Assembly: GCA_014526335.1 (NCBI GenBank)
Contig: JACTAT010000032.1
Coordinates: 6,822,468-6,886,467, forward strand
DNA from: Chrysaora quinquecirrha
Lineage: Eukaryota; Cnidaria; Scyphozoa; Semaeostomeae; Pelagiidae
Reading direction: 5' to 3'
DNA length: 64,000 bases
Part shown: piece by piece, positions 1-11,200 of the stretch
Layout of the letters: each line of letters starts with the position of its first letter
Numbering within the stretch: the stretch's first letter is position 1
Made by a program: the position numbers and the translations under genes
The notes under the pieces: generated by a model
Seen by the model: only the letters and a program-made list of their open reading frames with translations
Database searches by the model: none
What the model was told of the DNA's origin: nothing

Positions 1-1170
1 AGATAACTCATCAAATGATTGATCTTTCTCGTAGTTATCCATTAACTGTCCTGTTGCAGATCTAATACGCCTTCCTGCCCCTTCTGATTTCTTCCTAGGT
101 GCTTCAACATTCCTCTTCTCATAAATACTTCCTCCTTCGTCGCTACTTCTTGAATCTTTTACCATGTAATAAGTATTGCTATCTCTTTTCTCCGATCTTG
201 GGATGAAACTGTCTTCTAGGCCATCATCAGAGCTTGCGGCTTTCGCTTCATCGTGAGTTGATAATAATGCAGGATCTTCTGTTTCCAATTCTTTTTCTAA
301 TGATTTCTGTCTTGATGACATTCGGCCACTTCGTGCAATATGAATCAGTCCTCTTTCATCGTCATAAACCTTTTGTTGTTGACGCTTTCCTGTTGATCTA
401 AACAAAGTAAACAAATATGTTTTCTGCATTAAGGTGGTAAACATCAATCAAAATAGTTTTGCACGGTTTTGCAAACATCCAGAAATATGTTTCTATATTC
501 TAACTCTAGAGAATTCTACATAGTTTTTCCTCAAATAGTCAGTAGCCTAAGCAGCATAGCCAAGGTGGGTGGGGGAGCAATGGGAGCAGCTGCCAAAATT
601 ATCACCATTGTGGGTTTCGTATATAGCCTAAGCGTGGACGTAAGGCGTAAAAGCGTCCTCGTAAAAACGTCGTAAAAACGAGGACGTAAAAACATCGCCA
701 AACTTCTTAGTTCTTACAGTAACTCGATTAAGCCCCCAAGTTGCTTAATGTTCAGGTCAGTTCATACCAGCCGTAGCTGCTTATTGAGCAGTTTCTTATT
801 AAAAAAAACAAGTATGGATTCTGTCTTTAGTACAGGGGGATCGCTCAATGGCCCCATCTGGCTGATTCCAATGTGTGCAGCCTCAAAAGAATAGGCAGCG
901 TAGATATACGCGTGAAACCCCACGAATTAAACAAATAAGAGCGTAACTCATTTATTGGATGACATTTTAACCTCATCTATCTTACCTTCTACGTTCTGGA
1001 CTGGTCTGACCGCTTCCACTTGAGCGTCGCCTCGTTCTGACTGGCTCTTCCTCGCTTTCACTTGACGAATGAGCTTCAGCTGGAGGCGATTTCTCGTCTC
1101 TTGATTGCGACGCTTGCAATCGATGCGAGGGTGATTTTGCAGCTATTGTCAGAGAAGCTACTTTAGACAT
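1..1170 (-). CDS. 5' part of unrecognised Ser/Arg/Glu-rich disordered protein (two exons, continues past left edge)
   Basis: Exon 1 is 986-1170 (ATG at 1170) and exon 2 is 397 down to base 1, still open at the window edge. The junction is supported by donor AAG|GTAAG and acceptor TTTAG, with phase AG|A restoring an Arg codon. The visible 194 or so residues start MSKVASLTIAAKSPSHRLQA and are rich in Ser, Arg, Lys, Glu and Asp, including an SSSESEEE acidic patch followed by RTRRRSS and PERRR basic patches. No fold, membrane segment or signal peptide is seen, so it looks intrinsically disordered with many potential phosphorylation sites. I do not recognise the family. The intron (398-985) has no feature I recognise. 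The exon pair is well supported by splicing logic; the function is unknown. Confidence 0.6.
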
Positions 1171-1333
1171 TTTGATTCAACCTGTGGATTGAAATAAAAA
1201 AGTTTAAATAAACAGATGAAAAGGATTAAATAAATAAAAAATAGTATTTTGAATAAACAAAAATACTTATTGTTAAAATTCACATCTTATGATAAATCCG
1301 GACATTGGTTTTGTAATCTTCTTAAATTTCTAA

Positions 1334-2445
1334 TAGACAGGGTTTTTTCCTCAACAATCTAGCAAAGAGGGTAACCTAGGGTTTTTTAATTGAAATCTAC
1401 TTAAATAAGGTCGGAGAACACAAATCCAAGATGGGCCCTCAAAAATTTTCCCCGGAAGTACCCTTAATTAACGCCTAATTATGCCTAATTAAGCCAATTA
1501 AAAAGTTCCACCTTTTCAAATCTGAGTAATGCAATATGTAGATCTTGAAGCGCTGAGTAAAATTGTCTTTGACTGTATTTCAATACAACCTACCAGTTTC
1601 GAGAAAAACTCGTTTGAAGTAATGATGACGTCATCGTCCTAAGGCTCAGTATGGGCTTTTATCAACTCGCGTAACTTCACAAATAGGGGTCGAATCGTCA
1701 AAAAACCACTTACAATGCGATACGCGTATGCATGACAGGATAATAAGCATAATAAGCCCAACCACAGTTTGGAAAAACGAAAAAAGGGGGTTCACTGCAT
1801 AAACGATAGGAATCCCATTATGAATACTGTATAACAAATTTGACCTCTCGCCATTTCAAGAAGGTTTGATATTAAAGCTTCAAATCTCAAACATGAGTAG
1901 TCCTTTACAACGCCTTTTGGCTCATGGATGACTGGGCATCATTTTGGTACCATTATGACGTCATTTGCCCCTATGACGTCATCGGACCCTTTTATGATGT
2001 CACAACCACACCCAATAATCATCATTCTGCTGTCTTAGCGTATATTTATCGCATAATTAGTGGTTTTGTGACTATTGCACCCCAACCTATAAAGTTATAC
2101 AAGCTGAAATGTAGAATCCAGGTCTGTACTGATCATAATGGTGATGACGTCATCATAATTTCAAACGAGTTTTTCTCGAAATTGGTAGGTTGTATTGAAA
2201 TACAGTCAAAGACAATTTTACTCAGCATTTCAAGGTCTACATATTGCAGTAATAAGATTTGAAAAAGTGCGACTTTTTTGATTGACTTCATTAGGCCTAA
2301 TTACGCAGTGATTAAGGCTACTTCCGGTGAAAATTTTTGAAGGCCCATCTTGGATTCGTGTTCTCCGACCTTTTTTTAGTAGATTTCATTGAAAAAACCC
2401 AAGGTTACCCTCTTTGCTAGATTGTTGCGGAAAAAACCCTGTCTA
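1334..2445. mobile_element. 1.1 kb non-autonomous DNA transposon with ~310 bp terminal inverted repeats (Harbinger-like TSD)
   Basis: The two ends are long, imperfect inverted repeats: about 1334-1640 pairs with about 2130-2445. The outermost bases read TAGACAGGGTTTTTTCC on one side and the reverse complement on the other. Both sides are flanked by TAA (1331-1333 and 2446-2448), a three-base target duplication as made by PIF/Harbinger elements. There is no transposase; open frames inside are short and read through the arms. Four perfect TGACGTCA octamers lie within it. Superfamily assignment is inference from the duplication length. Confidence 0.72.
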
Positions 2446-2564
2446 TAATAATCAATATTACCTCGCCCACTCAAAAAATTTATTATCTACATGAAACTAT
2501 TACAACAAACCACATAAAGAAAACCAAGGAAGTGTTTTCTAACCTGACCGAGAGTTTTCTGTAA

Positions 2565-2990
2565 ATGATGATGATGCTGATGATAATGATGATGATGATG
2601 ATGATGATTAGAGTGATGTTGATGATTAGGATAATGTTGATGATGAGAATGATAATAATTATGATGATGATAATGATGATTATGACGACAAGGATGAAGG
2701 TAAATATGAACTGATAGTAGTAAATATAGTGATGATGATGATGATTATGATAATGCTGATAATGCTGCTGTTGATGGTAATGACTAGGACGATGTTGCTT
2801 ATGATGATGATGGTGATGATGATTAGTTTGATAATGATAAAATGATGATATTGATAATGATTGTTATGATGATGATGTGATAATGAGGATGGCAATGATG
2901 ACAAATATAATGATGGTGGGCAATGAATGAAATGATAATAATGATGATGATGATTGTGATGTTTAGGATGATGATCATGATGGTAATCAT
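2565..2990. repeat. (GAT/ATG)n microsatellite tract
   Basis: About 430 bases dominated by GATGAT and ATAATG triplet runs with many point interruptions. His/Ile-rich open frames on the minus strand here are translations of the repeat and are not genes. Two similar tracts lie at 31262-31556 and 45340-45760. Confidence 0.9.
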
Positions 2991-5094
2991 ATCTACTAAG
3001 TCTGAATGTTTGATTGTCACCCAGGATAGTCACAAAAGGATGACCATTGATATATTAAAATCCACCCACTTAGTGTCTAAGTGTCTAGATAGTGATTAAA
3101 GCATTAAACACACCCATAATCATGTGTAAGGAAACCACACGAGGACAAGATGAAGAGAGGGATAGCTAATTGCCAAGTAAATGACATGATAATTGACAAG
3201 TTTCCAATTTTATGACAATGATTGCAGTAATATTTGAGGGTTTACATTACATGTACATGTATTACATTGTAATAGATGGGACAATTCAGAAAGCCCTGAG
3301 AAAGTTTGGACATGAACAGAGAGAAAATGTTTTCACAGATTGAATTCAGATTGAATCCATTATAATTAACCGAATAATTGGATTTTGGGTTAAATTTTCT
3401 TGGATTATTGAACTGTTGGCAATACACAACAATAACATTCGTCAAGCTGTGACCCAGCAAAATAAGGAGCGAATTACTGCGAATTAGGAATTGTTTTTAT
3501 GCGGCTTTTTAAATGACAAAATTAATTTTTAGAATTAACGACTCTCAAGGCTTCGAACTGTGCAAAACAGGGAGGAAACTGTGTGATCTTACTGTGAATA
3601 TTTTACATTTGTTGGGTTTTGGAACATGACAAAGTAGGCCCAGATTTTCAGTGCTCCGTTGACGCACAGCACGAACAAAGGCAACGGCCACCTGGTCAAA
3701 TCTCGTGTTTCAAATTGTTAGGAAAATTCACGATTTTGAATTTAAAGTTTCTTGATTCATAAATATAGCTTTACCACGCGAGAACCGTCGATATTTCGTT
3801 GTTAAAGCTAGAGGAAAAGTTCTGACTTGCAGGTTAGAGACGTCGGGGAAGCATTCATTAAAATTAACAACGTTCACACGCCCACAATAACATAATTAAC
3901 ATTTTCTCGCTAAAATGAAATAGTTGGTGTACAAACCTTTCGCAAACAGAGGATTTTTAGCGGTTCTTATCGAGGATAAATCGAGTGAAAGCTCCAAAAG
4001 CCCTGAAAAACCATGCGAAGTCGGTTTAATCTGCTATCATCAACAATCCAAGTAAACTTGTGCTTGTCGTTTGTGTGTAATGTGTAAACAAAAGTGCTCT
4101 GCTGCCTTCAAAAGAAAAATATCTTTTGATCAAAACGTAAACCCTTTTCAAAGAGTTTATCCACAAAAATGTACTCAACAAACAGCCCAGCGTAGCATTT
4201 ATCAGTCGTCCTGACCTGATCAAAAGAAGTGAAATTGCGATGTCGTTTGTGATGGAAGGCTTCCCTGCTATGCATACCATAAAAGGATGAAAATGTTTTT
4301 CACCATAGGCAATTAATAATCGCATTCACCATTGGCGAAAATATGGGTGAGCCGACAAAACCTCATTAATTTTGAGACGACGTTATCAATCTTGATTGTC
4401 AAAACACAATTTGATTGCAGGCTATCATTGTTATTATCCAAGGATCTTCTAAGATCTATTTTTATGCGGACTGGAAAATATTTAAATGGATAAATATTTC
4501 TTACAGGAAAATAAATGTCTCCCATCTTATTTGGAGTGGGGAGGCACTTTCCTGCTTATCCCCTTTTATCCCCTTCTTTGCTGGTGTCATACATATCCTG
4601 TCATTTTCAGTGGAAAAGAAACAGGAGGTTTAGAACAAGATCCTTATTTGAGTGTAGTCTATAAAACCACGAATTAAAAATAAATTTTTCTGCTACTTGA
4701 GCGTGAGAATCAGCTGTGTAAAGAAAAATGCTATAATTTTAAGAGAACAGAAAGGGACTGAAGCTTTCGCATTTCGCATCCTGCCAAATTCCCCTCGGGG
4801 TGCAAGGAGCTTCTCGAAAATTGGGGGCCAGCGAAAACAGGGGTAGATGAGATCAAATCTAAGACATATTTCTGCGATGCGAAGTACCTGGAAAAGGACC
4901 ATCTGACAAGAACTTTCTAGTTGGAAGGAATGGGTTCTTGCAAAGAGAGGGCAGCGAATTTTTCAAGAAAGAGGGCACCTTTCGACCTTTCGATGACTTT
5001 CAAGAATTTGGGGCATGTCCCTCGGACCCCAAATTCCATCGCCTACACTTGTTCACCTATTCGAAGCACGTCTCTGATTAATATACTACAGTGA

Positions 5095-5225
5095 CTGTGA
5101 AGCCGTATGAAGCCATTGCAAATGATCATGAAGCCATTGCAATGATCATGAAGCCACTACGAATGATCATGAAGCCACTACGAATGGCATGATCTTGAAT
5201 CCATTACAATGATCATGATTGAAGC
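5095..5225. repeat. Degenerate tandem repeat, unit ~21 bp (GAAGCCACTACGAATGATCAT)
   Basis: About six head-to-tail copies of a unit reading roughly GAAGCCATTGCAATGATCAT. The copies differ by small substitutions and one by an expanded spacer. Confidence 0.75.
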
Positions 5226-6109
5226 CACTGGGTATGAAAATGGCTTGCCATCGCGTAGTATTGCATACCAAGCGAAGCCATGTTCGTAACACCTGAAAAG
5301 AACTCAAAGGCTTTTTCACCCCAAAGCCACGCCGCTCTCGTTAATTTATGTACAGCATAAGGAACCCGAAATATTTTTGCCAATTTTTAACATAAATACA
5401 AACTTACCATATAAATTCGTCTTTCAAATGGTCTATTGTGGTAGTGACAAATTGACTTGAACTGAAATTAAAAATTTCATCGATATTTACAATCAAGAAA
5501 TAAATGGATAAAGTTATTAGATAATATCAACAATGCTGTCCTTTCAATATTGCAATATTACAAAATGATTTACTTTTCTAACTTTTGAAGGTTATTTCTG
5601 ACCCGAGGAGAAAGTTTAATCCAAACAGCAGCTTTCCTTGATGACAACCTTGAAACTTGATTTCACGAGACTATTCAACAGTTCAATTTTTGTAACCACG
5701 TAATCAAATACAGGCAAATATGTCTGGGGAACTGCATAACTTATTATTCCGTTTCTAAAGGGACCGTATGATTTTAAGCTCGTAGAATCAGTAGAATTAA
5801 GAGTTTTGTTCGTGCACATTTCTTTAAATATTAATGACGATGAAAACTGATAAAAATAAAAATGTCTGTCCTGAAGAGAATTGATTCTTAAGGCTGTTCA
5901 TCTGCAAGCCCTGCAAAGTTGGGGTGGGGACGAATAAGGGTCAGCTCATTGATAATACGCCTTTATATATGAAATTTACAATTGAGCTGATTTGTCTAAA
6001 TTAGTAACTCTTACGTGTTTTCTTTATTTGCTATGTAACTGATTTTTATGAAAGTTGTAATTGATTATTGTAGCTTATATAAATTGATGCTGATGTTACT
6101 TTTAAAACT

Positions 6110-6240
6110 TTAATTTAGCGGCCCAAGCTTAGATAAGCTCTGCTTCTCTTGGGTCGGGTAGAATACAAGTATTTTATACTTAACTTTTCTTTTGTAAACT
6201 TGTATTTTACAAATAAATTTGAATTGAATTGAATTGAATC
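6110..6240 (+). mobile_element. Probable LINE 3' end with (TTGAA)n tail
   Basis: A small stem is formed by CCCAAG and CTTGGG around 6122-6154, followed by an AT-rich tail with AATAAATTTG and four GAATT units. Short-unit repeat tails are typical of CR1/L2/RTE-type LINE 3' ends. No coding part is attached. The assignment is inference. Confidence 0.45.
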
Positions 6241-7390
6241 ACAAAAGATGCATTAAATACCACACCCATGCTATATCCATATATTCCTACACTATCACTA
6301 AAAGATGGTGGTCAAATAATTACTTAACAAGATATTACCAATTTGGTAAACACCAATGGGAAACAAATGTGATAAGATGTAAGATATCTGTAAGTATTAA
6401 ATGTTTAGCGTCTTAAAGATTTCAATGAAGATCTCCACAAGACAACTGAGACACAATGTAATAATATCGATAATACGCATTTCACCTGCATTGCAACAGC
6501 GAAGCCAGACTGCATTAATTCGAGTGGTCTTCATAAACAACTTAAAGGATGGTTTTAATTTAAGAGGAACTCACCTTACGACATCTTCTTTAGCTGTTGG
6601 GGCTGTTCTGTTCCTCAATATAGTGTACGTCTTATGAATAGTATAACAGCTTTAGGACACAAGAAACTTTCTTCGAGGCTTGCTTCACTTTTAAATATGA
6701 AAATATTCTGCTTACTGTGCTTAAAATCATCTACTGAACAACTGATCAGAAAGCAAAATTAAGAAAAAAATGTTTGTATTTTAGTGGTGTCGAACTAGAA
6801 GGGTAAATGGGGGCTATACCCTTTTGGCAATGAAAAAACCAGGGTTTTGACGACAATCTGTTTTTGCAGCAACTAGCAGAAGGTATCTTTAAGATTCCAC
6901 CCAACAGGAGCTTGCAAATGCACTATTAAAGGAGTGCCTGGGTAGGCTCTTATTGGAGGAAATACGGTAATGTTAAAAGGTAAGAATCGTTGTTATTTTA
7001 AAATTTATTTACAAGCTACATGTAAGCAAAGAAATGCATACCTGGATCTTCACCTTGATTTCTGATAAACAGAATGATGTTATGTTAATTTTGATGAGTA
7101 AATGATGATCAATATGAAGCACCTGCTGAGTAAACCACAAAATTTTATTTACGAAAATACAACAAAACAACACGTGTTTTTGAGAATTCGTTTGATTTTC
7201 CAAAATGCTCTTAACCACACAATCCATTCCCTGAACATCCTTTTATGGATAATTGTGAAAGAGCATTAGCCAATCAGATAGCACAAATCGATCTTCAGGA
7301 AGCGCAAATAATCAGAGCTCTATTTGATACTTCGTCCAATTTTAACTTTTCCACTTTTAAAGACGTCATTTTTGGTTAGCCAAGGAAATA

Positions 7391-7474
7391 AGAATATTAT
7401 AGACATCAAAATGGCAAATTAACCATTTTGAGTCAGTTAAAATGAGGTTAGTTTGCCATTCTGATGTCTATAAT
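7391..7474. mobile_element. 84-bp near-perfect hairpin (tiny MITE)
   Basis: The arms AATATTATAGACATCA and TGATGTCTATAATATT are perfect complements, and the pairing continues inward through TGGCAAA/TTTGCCA. Flanking direct repeats contain the shared core CAGGAAGCGCAAATAATCA (from about 7297 and 7499). This looks like an insertion that split, or was duplicated with, a host segment. Confidence 0.6.
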
Positions 7475-8222
7475 ATTATTGTAGCTCGAATCGTTTTTCA
7501 GGAAGCGCAAATAATCAAAGCTTTATTTGATTCCTTATTCAATCTCAACTTGATTTTTAAAAAAGATAAATAATTGTGTATATCTTGTAATACATGTGAC
7601 GCCTGTCAAGGAAAGACTGTTCAATTTAACGGGTATGCTCTATGCTCTATCAAAACAACACAGCAGCATACAGTTTTAATGCAATTTTGGCAATATATGA
7701 CTTGCTTCACTTTTCGATTTTCTGCATAGGCAAAAAGCAAAAATGTTTAAAGGAGAGGGAAGCTCTTATGTCCAGATGCCATAGATTCAAAATATTTCCT
7801 CTTTACTGCTGTCTTGAAGGGATAAATTCATCCTTACACAAGAGATGTTTTATTGTCCAAGGATAATTAGTTGTAAGATGACATGGAAAAGAAACGAAAA
7901 AGCTCTTCGATTATCCATGAATTAAGAAATGAATAACATCAGTTTATAAAGAAAAAGTTCAAGTCAAGCTTTCCTGTGATTCCAAGTGAATAAATTTTCT
8001 TTTACCCAATAGTATCACACCAGGAATCCACCCATATTGAGCAAAACTGTCCAGAATACGCTTTCTAAAAATTAATCCGTTTGCCCCTGACAGTTAGCTA
8101 CTCAGTCGCGCAAATCATGACCCAAAATGGAAAAAAAATGAAATAATAAATACTGCAAATGTTTCATTGTTTGTCTAGGCTATAAGATGTGCAAGTCCAC
8201 TTTTGAATGAAAAGAAAGGTCT

Positions 8223-11200
8223 TTACTTAACAGCTTTGACAATATGATTAGCACTGATACCAAACATTTCAATAAGATCAGCTGATGGACCACTTCTTGG
8301 TAATTTGGTAACACAAAGATGCTTCATTGTGATGTCTTTTTCTCCTGCCAAAGCAGCCGCAACAGCTTCACCCAATCCTCCTAAAAAGGGAAAGCACGAC
8401 GACATATTAGAAGAAAGTTCAAGAAATGATACTCGTAATGATATTACTGGCAATCGAATCGTTTGAAGGGTTAAAAGGTACGATCATAGTCTTAACTGAG
8501 GTCCGCATCAGGTTAAAATAGGGCATCGAAATTGCTATCCTGTACTAGTGCATTCTCTAGGTAGGCTATATGTAAGTTTATAAAAAGGGTACTTTCGCTT
8601 TCACTTCACCTATGTCGCCAGGCTATTTATTAATTAGCTCAATGTACGTGCTCTTGTTACCCTGAAGAATCACTCGGCCAACTGGCATACCGTAAAAACA
8701 AGACCCTAGGACGTGAGGGCGAGTGTAAGAAGGGAGAAGCTTTTAACTACACCCCAAGATGTTTCCCTATTGCTCGCAATTATGAAGTTTTGCACAGCTC
8801 AGAGACAAAGGTAAGCTTAAAAAGTTAAAAACCAGACCTGCGGGATAATGATCTTCTACAGTGATAACTTTTCCGCCACATGCTTTTGCATTCGAAATCA
8901 ATGCTGCTTGATCAATTGGTTTCAAACAGAAGATATCCATTACACGAATATTGATTCCTTCAGCTTTCAACATATCAGCTGCCTTTAGTGCTTCATGTAA
9001 AGTTATACCAGCACCAACAACCAAAGCTACGTCACTGTCACTCTGACGCACGATCTAAAAAAAGACAAAAGACCTTGATGAAAAAAATGCTGGTGAAATT
9101 CTTCTGTAAAAAACAATGACCAAGAAGGTATCACAGTTGAATACAAAGGACCACAGTAATCAGAGTGGAACCTATTATAACGAGATTTAAACCTATGTCA
9201 TTTCAATATCAAGTTTAATTTCCTGACTTTAACAAACAATAAAGGTAAAAGTAATCTTGCATAGCTTCTCAACTTAAAAATTGAACTTCCAAAGAGCACA
9301 ATTGGTATAGTAAAAGTTTCTTGCAGAGCTTCTTAACTTTAAAATTGAAATTTCGAAAAAATCGTGAAATAAGTGTTAAATGTGAAGTAGCATGCTCTTA
9401 GCTGTCCAAATTGACCCTATGATTACATAAAAAGGCATATATAGTTTCTTATAGTCAGTTTCGTATAAAAAAAGTGTGATTCTACCTTAGACTTTCCAAT
9501 TTCAAACTTTTCATCAGCTGAATAGAGGGTAGCTGTTGCAGGTCTGCTAGATCGGATGTAGACCATATTAGAATGATTAGCAGCCAATTCAACAGCCCTT
9601 TCACAAGAAACACCATCAGATGGGTAGAAAACAACACAACCAGGAATGCTACGAAACATGGACAAGTCTTCTAAAGCCATTTGAGAAGGGCCATCTTCTC
9701 CTGAAAATTAGAAATTTTGATAATGTGAATTTCCAGTACAATAATATCTTAGTGACTTATATTTGTCATAAATGGTAAACACTAGGATTGGTTTTTCCAC
9801 AAGTGTCATACCAAATAGGATTCGAACCTGGACTGAATGACCAAACAGCCAACGAGGTTTCCACTAAGCTCAAGGCTTGATGAAATCGCTGAGGAACTCT
9901 CTAAGTCATACAGCCCAAGGCTCTCTCCCTGTTTCGTTGTTTATCGTAGCTATAAAAAAAAGAGGGACTCGTTTATTTCAACCTTGACTTGTAACTTCAT
10001 TGGGTTAGAGATTAACTAAAAGTGACTACATATTTGAAATAAATGTCCCCTAAAAAGAGAGAGCGTTTCCTACGTATTTAACAATTAAGGGGGCGTCTGT
10101 TTTAGGGGAGATGATAAAAGAAGGAGACTTCCAATCGAAATAACAGGTATCCTGCCTTGGACAACAAGAATTCAATTCAAGTTTTGTCTACCAGCGATTA
10201 GGATAAAAGAAAGTAAACAATGATGAATAGACATAAAACAAACCAATAGAAACTCCGCAATGAGATCCGCAGAATTTCGTTTGAGTCATGGAAATAGCAC
10301 CCATTCTAATCTGATCATATCCACGTGACAAGAAACAGGCAAAACCACTGACAAATGGAACAGTGCGGCCACGTGTTCCACATCCGATTCCAACTCCAAT
10401 GAGATTTTGCTCTGCGATGTAGCATTCAATGAATCTTTCTGGATGGGCTTTTTGGAATGTGATGGCAAACGTGGAGTTCTTTGTGTCACCATCCAATGCT
10501 ATGACACGTTGTGAGGTATTGCCTAATTTGGCAAGGGCATTTCCATAGGCATTACGAGTGGCAATCTAGAAGAAAATCAGTATGTTTTGAAATGAAATGG
10601 AACCGACGAAGTGTAACAACGAAGTGGAATGAACAGGAAGTTCTTGCATAGAAAGACAGAAAGAGTAAAGAGTAAATCCTCAGAGAAAAAACATCAGAAA
10701 CTGACCCAAACAACTGACTAATATAGAATTTATACCCAGATGAAGATCTAAATGCATCGTTCAGAAAGTGGAAGCAGAACTGGCCGAATTATGTTTTAAC
10801 ACCAATCAGCTACAGCGGGAAGATCAATAGAATGAATTGAAGAACCACTCTTTCTGTCTACACAGAACCGGCCATTTGGTAAATGCAACAAAGATCTTGA
10901 CTTTCCAATCTATTCACTCGCAATTTAAAGACAGTAACAATAAACAAAGAGAACAAGGAAGAATAGCCATACATGCCTTTTCCCCAATCTTGTAACTTGG
11001 TGGCTCAGAAAGAGTGATTGTTTCAGGAGCAAGATGTTTGGCATCTTCAATTACTTCCGGACGCGTGACTTTGTATGGTCCATTTGTGTCAGACATTTGT
11101 GACTCAATTGCTTTAATGGCTGCTTCTGCCTTGTCTCCTAGAGCCTTTCCATGCCAATTCAATTCATCTTCAATTCCTATTATAAGGGAATAGATGAGTT

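Larger units (their letters stand above)
3050..8222. other. Gene-free stretch with scattered repeats
   Basis: No exon chain or family match is visible on either strand. Open frames are short and lack splice-supported partners. Within it are a degenerate tandem repeat (5095-5225), a LINE-like 3' tail (6110-6240) and a hairpin element (7391-7474) between two copies of a ~60-base direct repeat (7286-7350 and 7488-7552). The rest is AT-rich sequence in which I see nothing. Confidence 0.5.

Noticed and set aside
9800..9835. GATTCGAACCTGGACT resembling a tRNA T-arm on the minus strand
   Set aside because: No acceptor, D or anticodon arms can be folded around it, so no tRNA is called.
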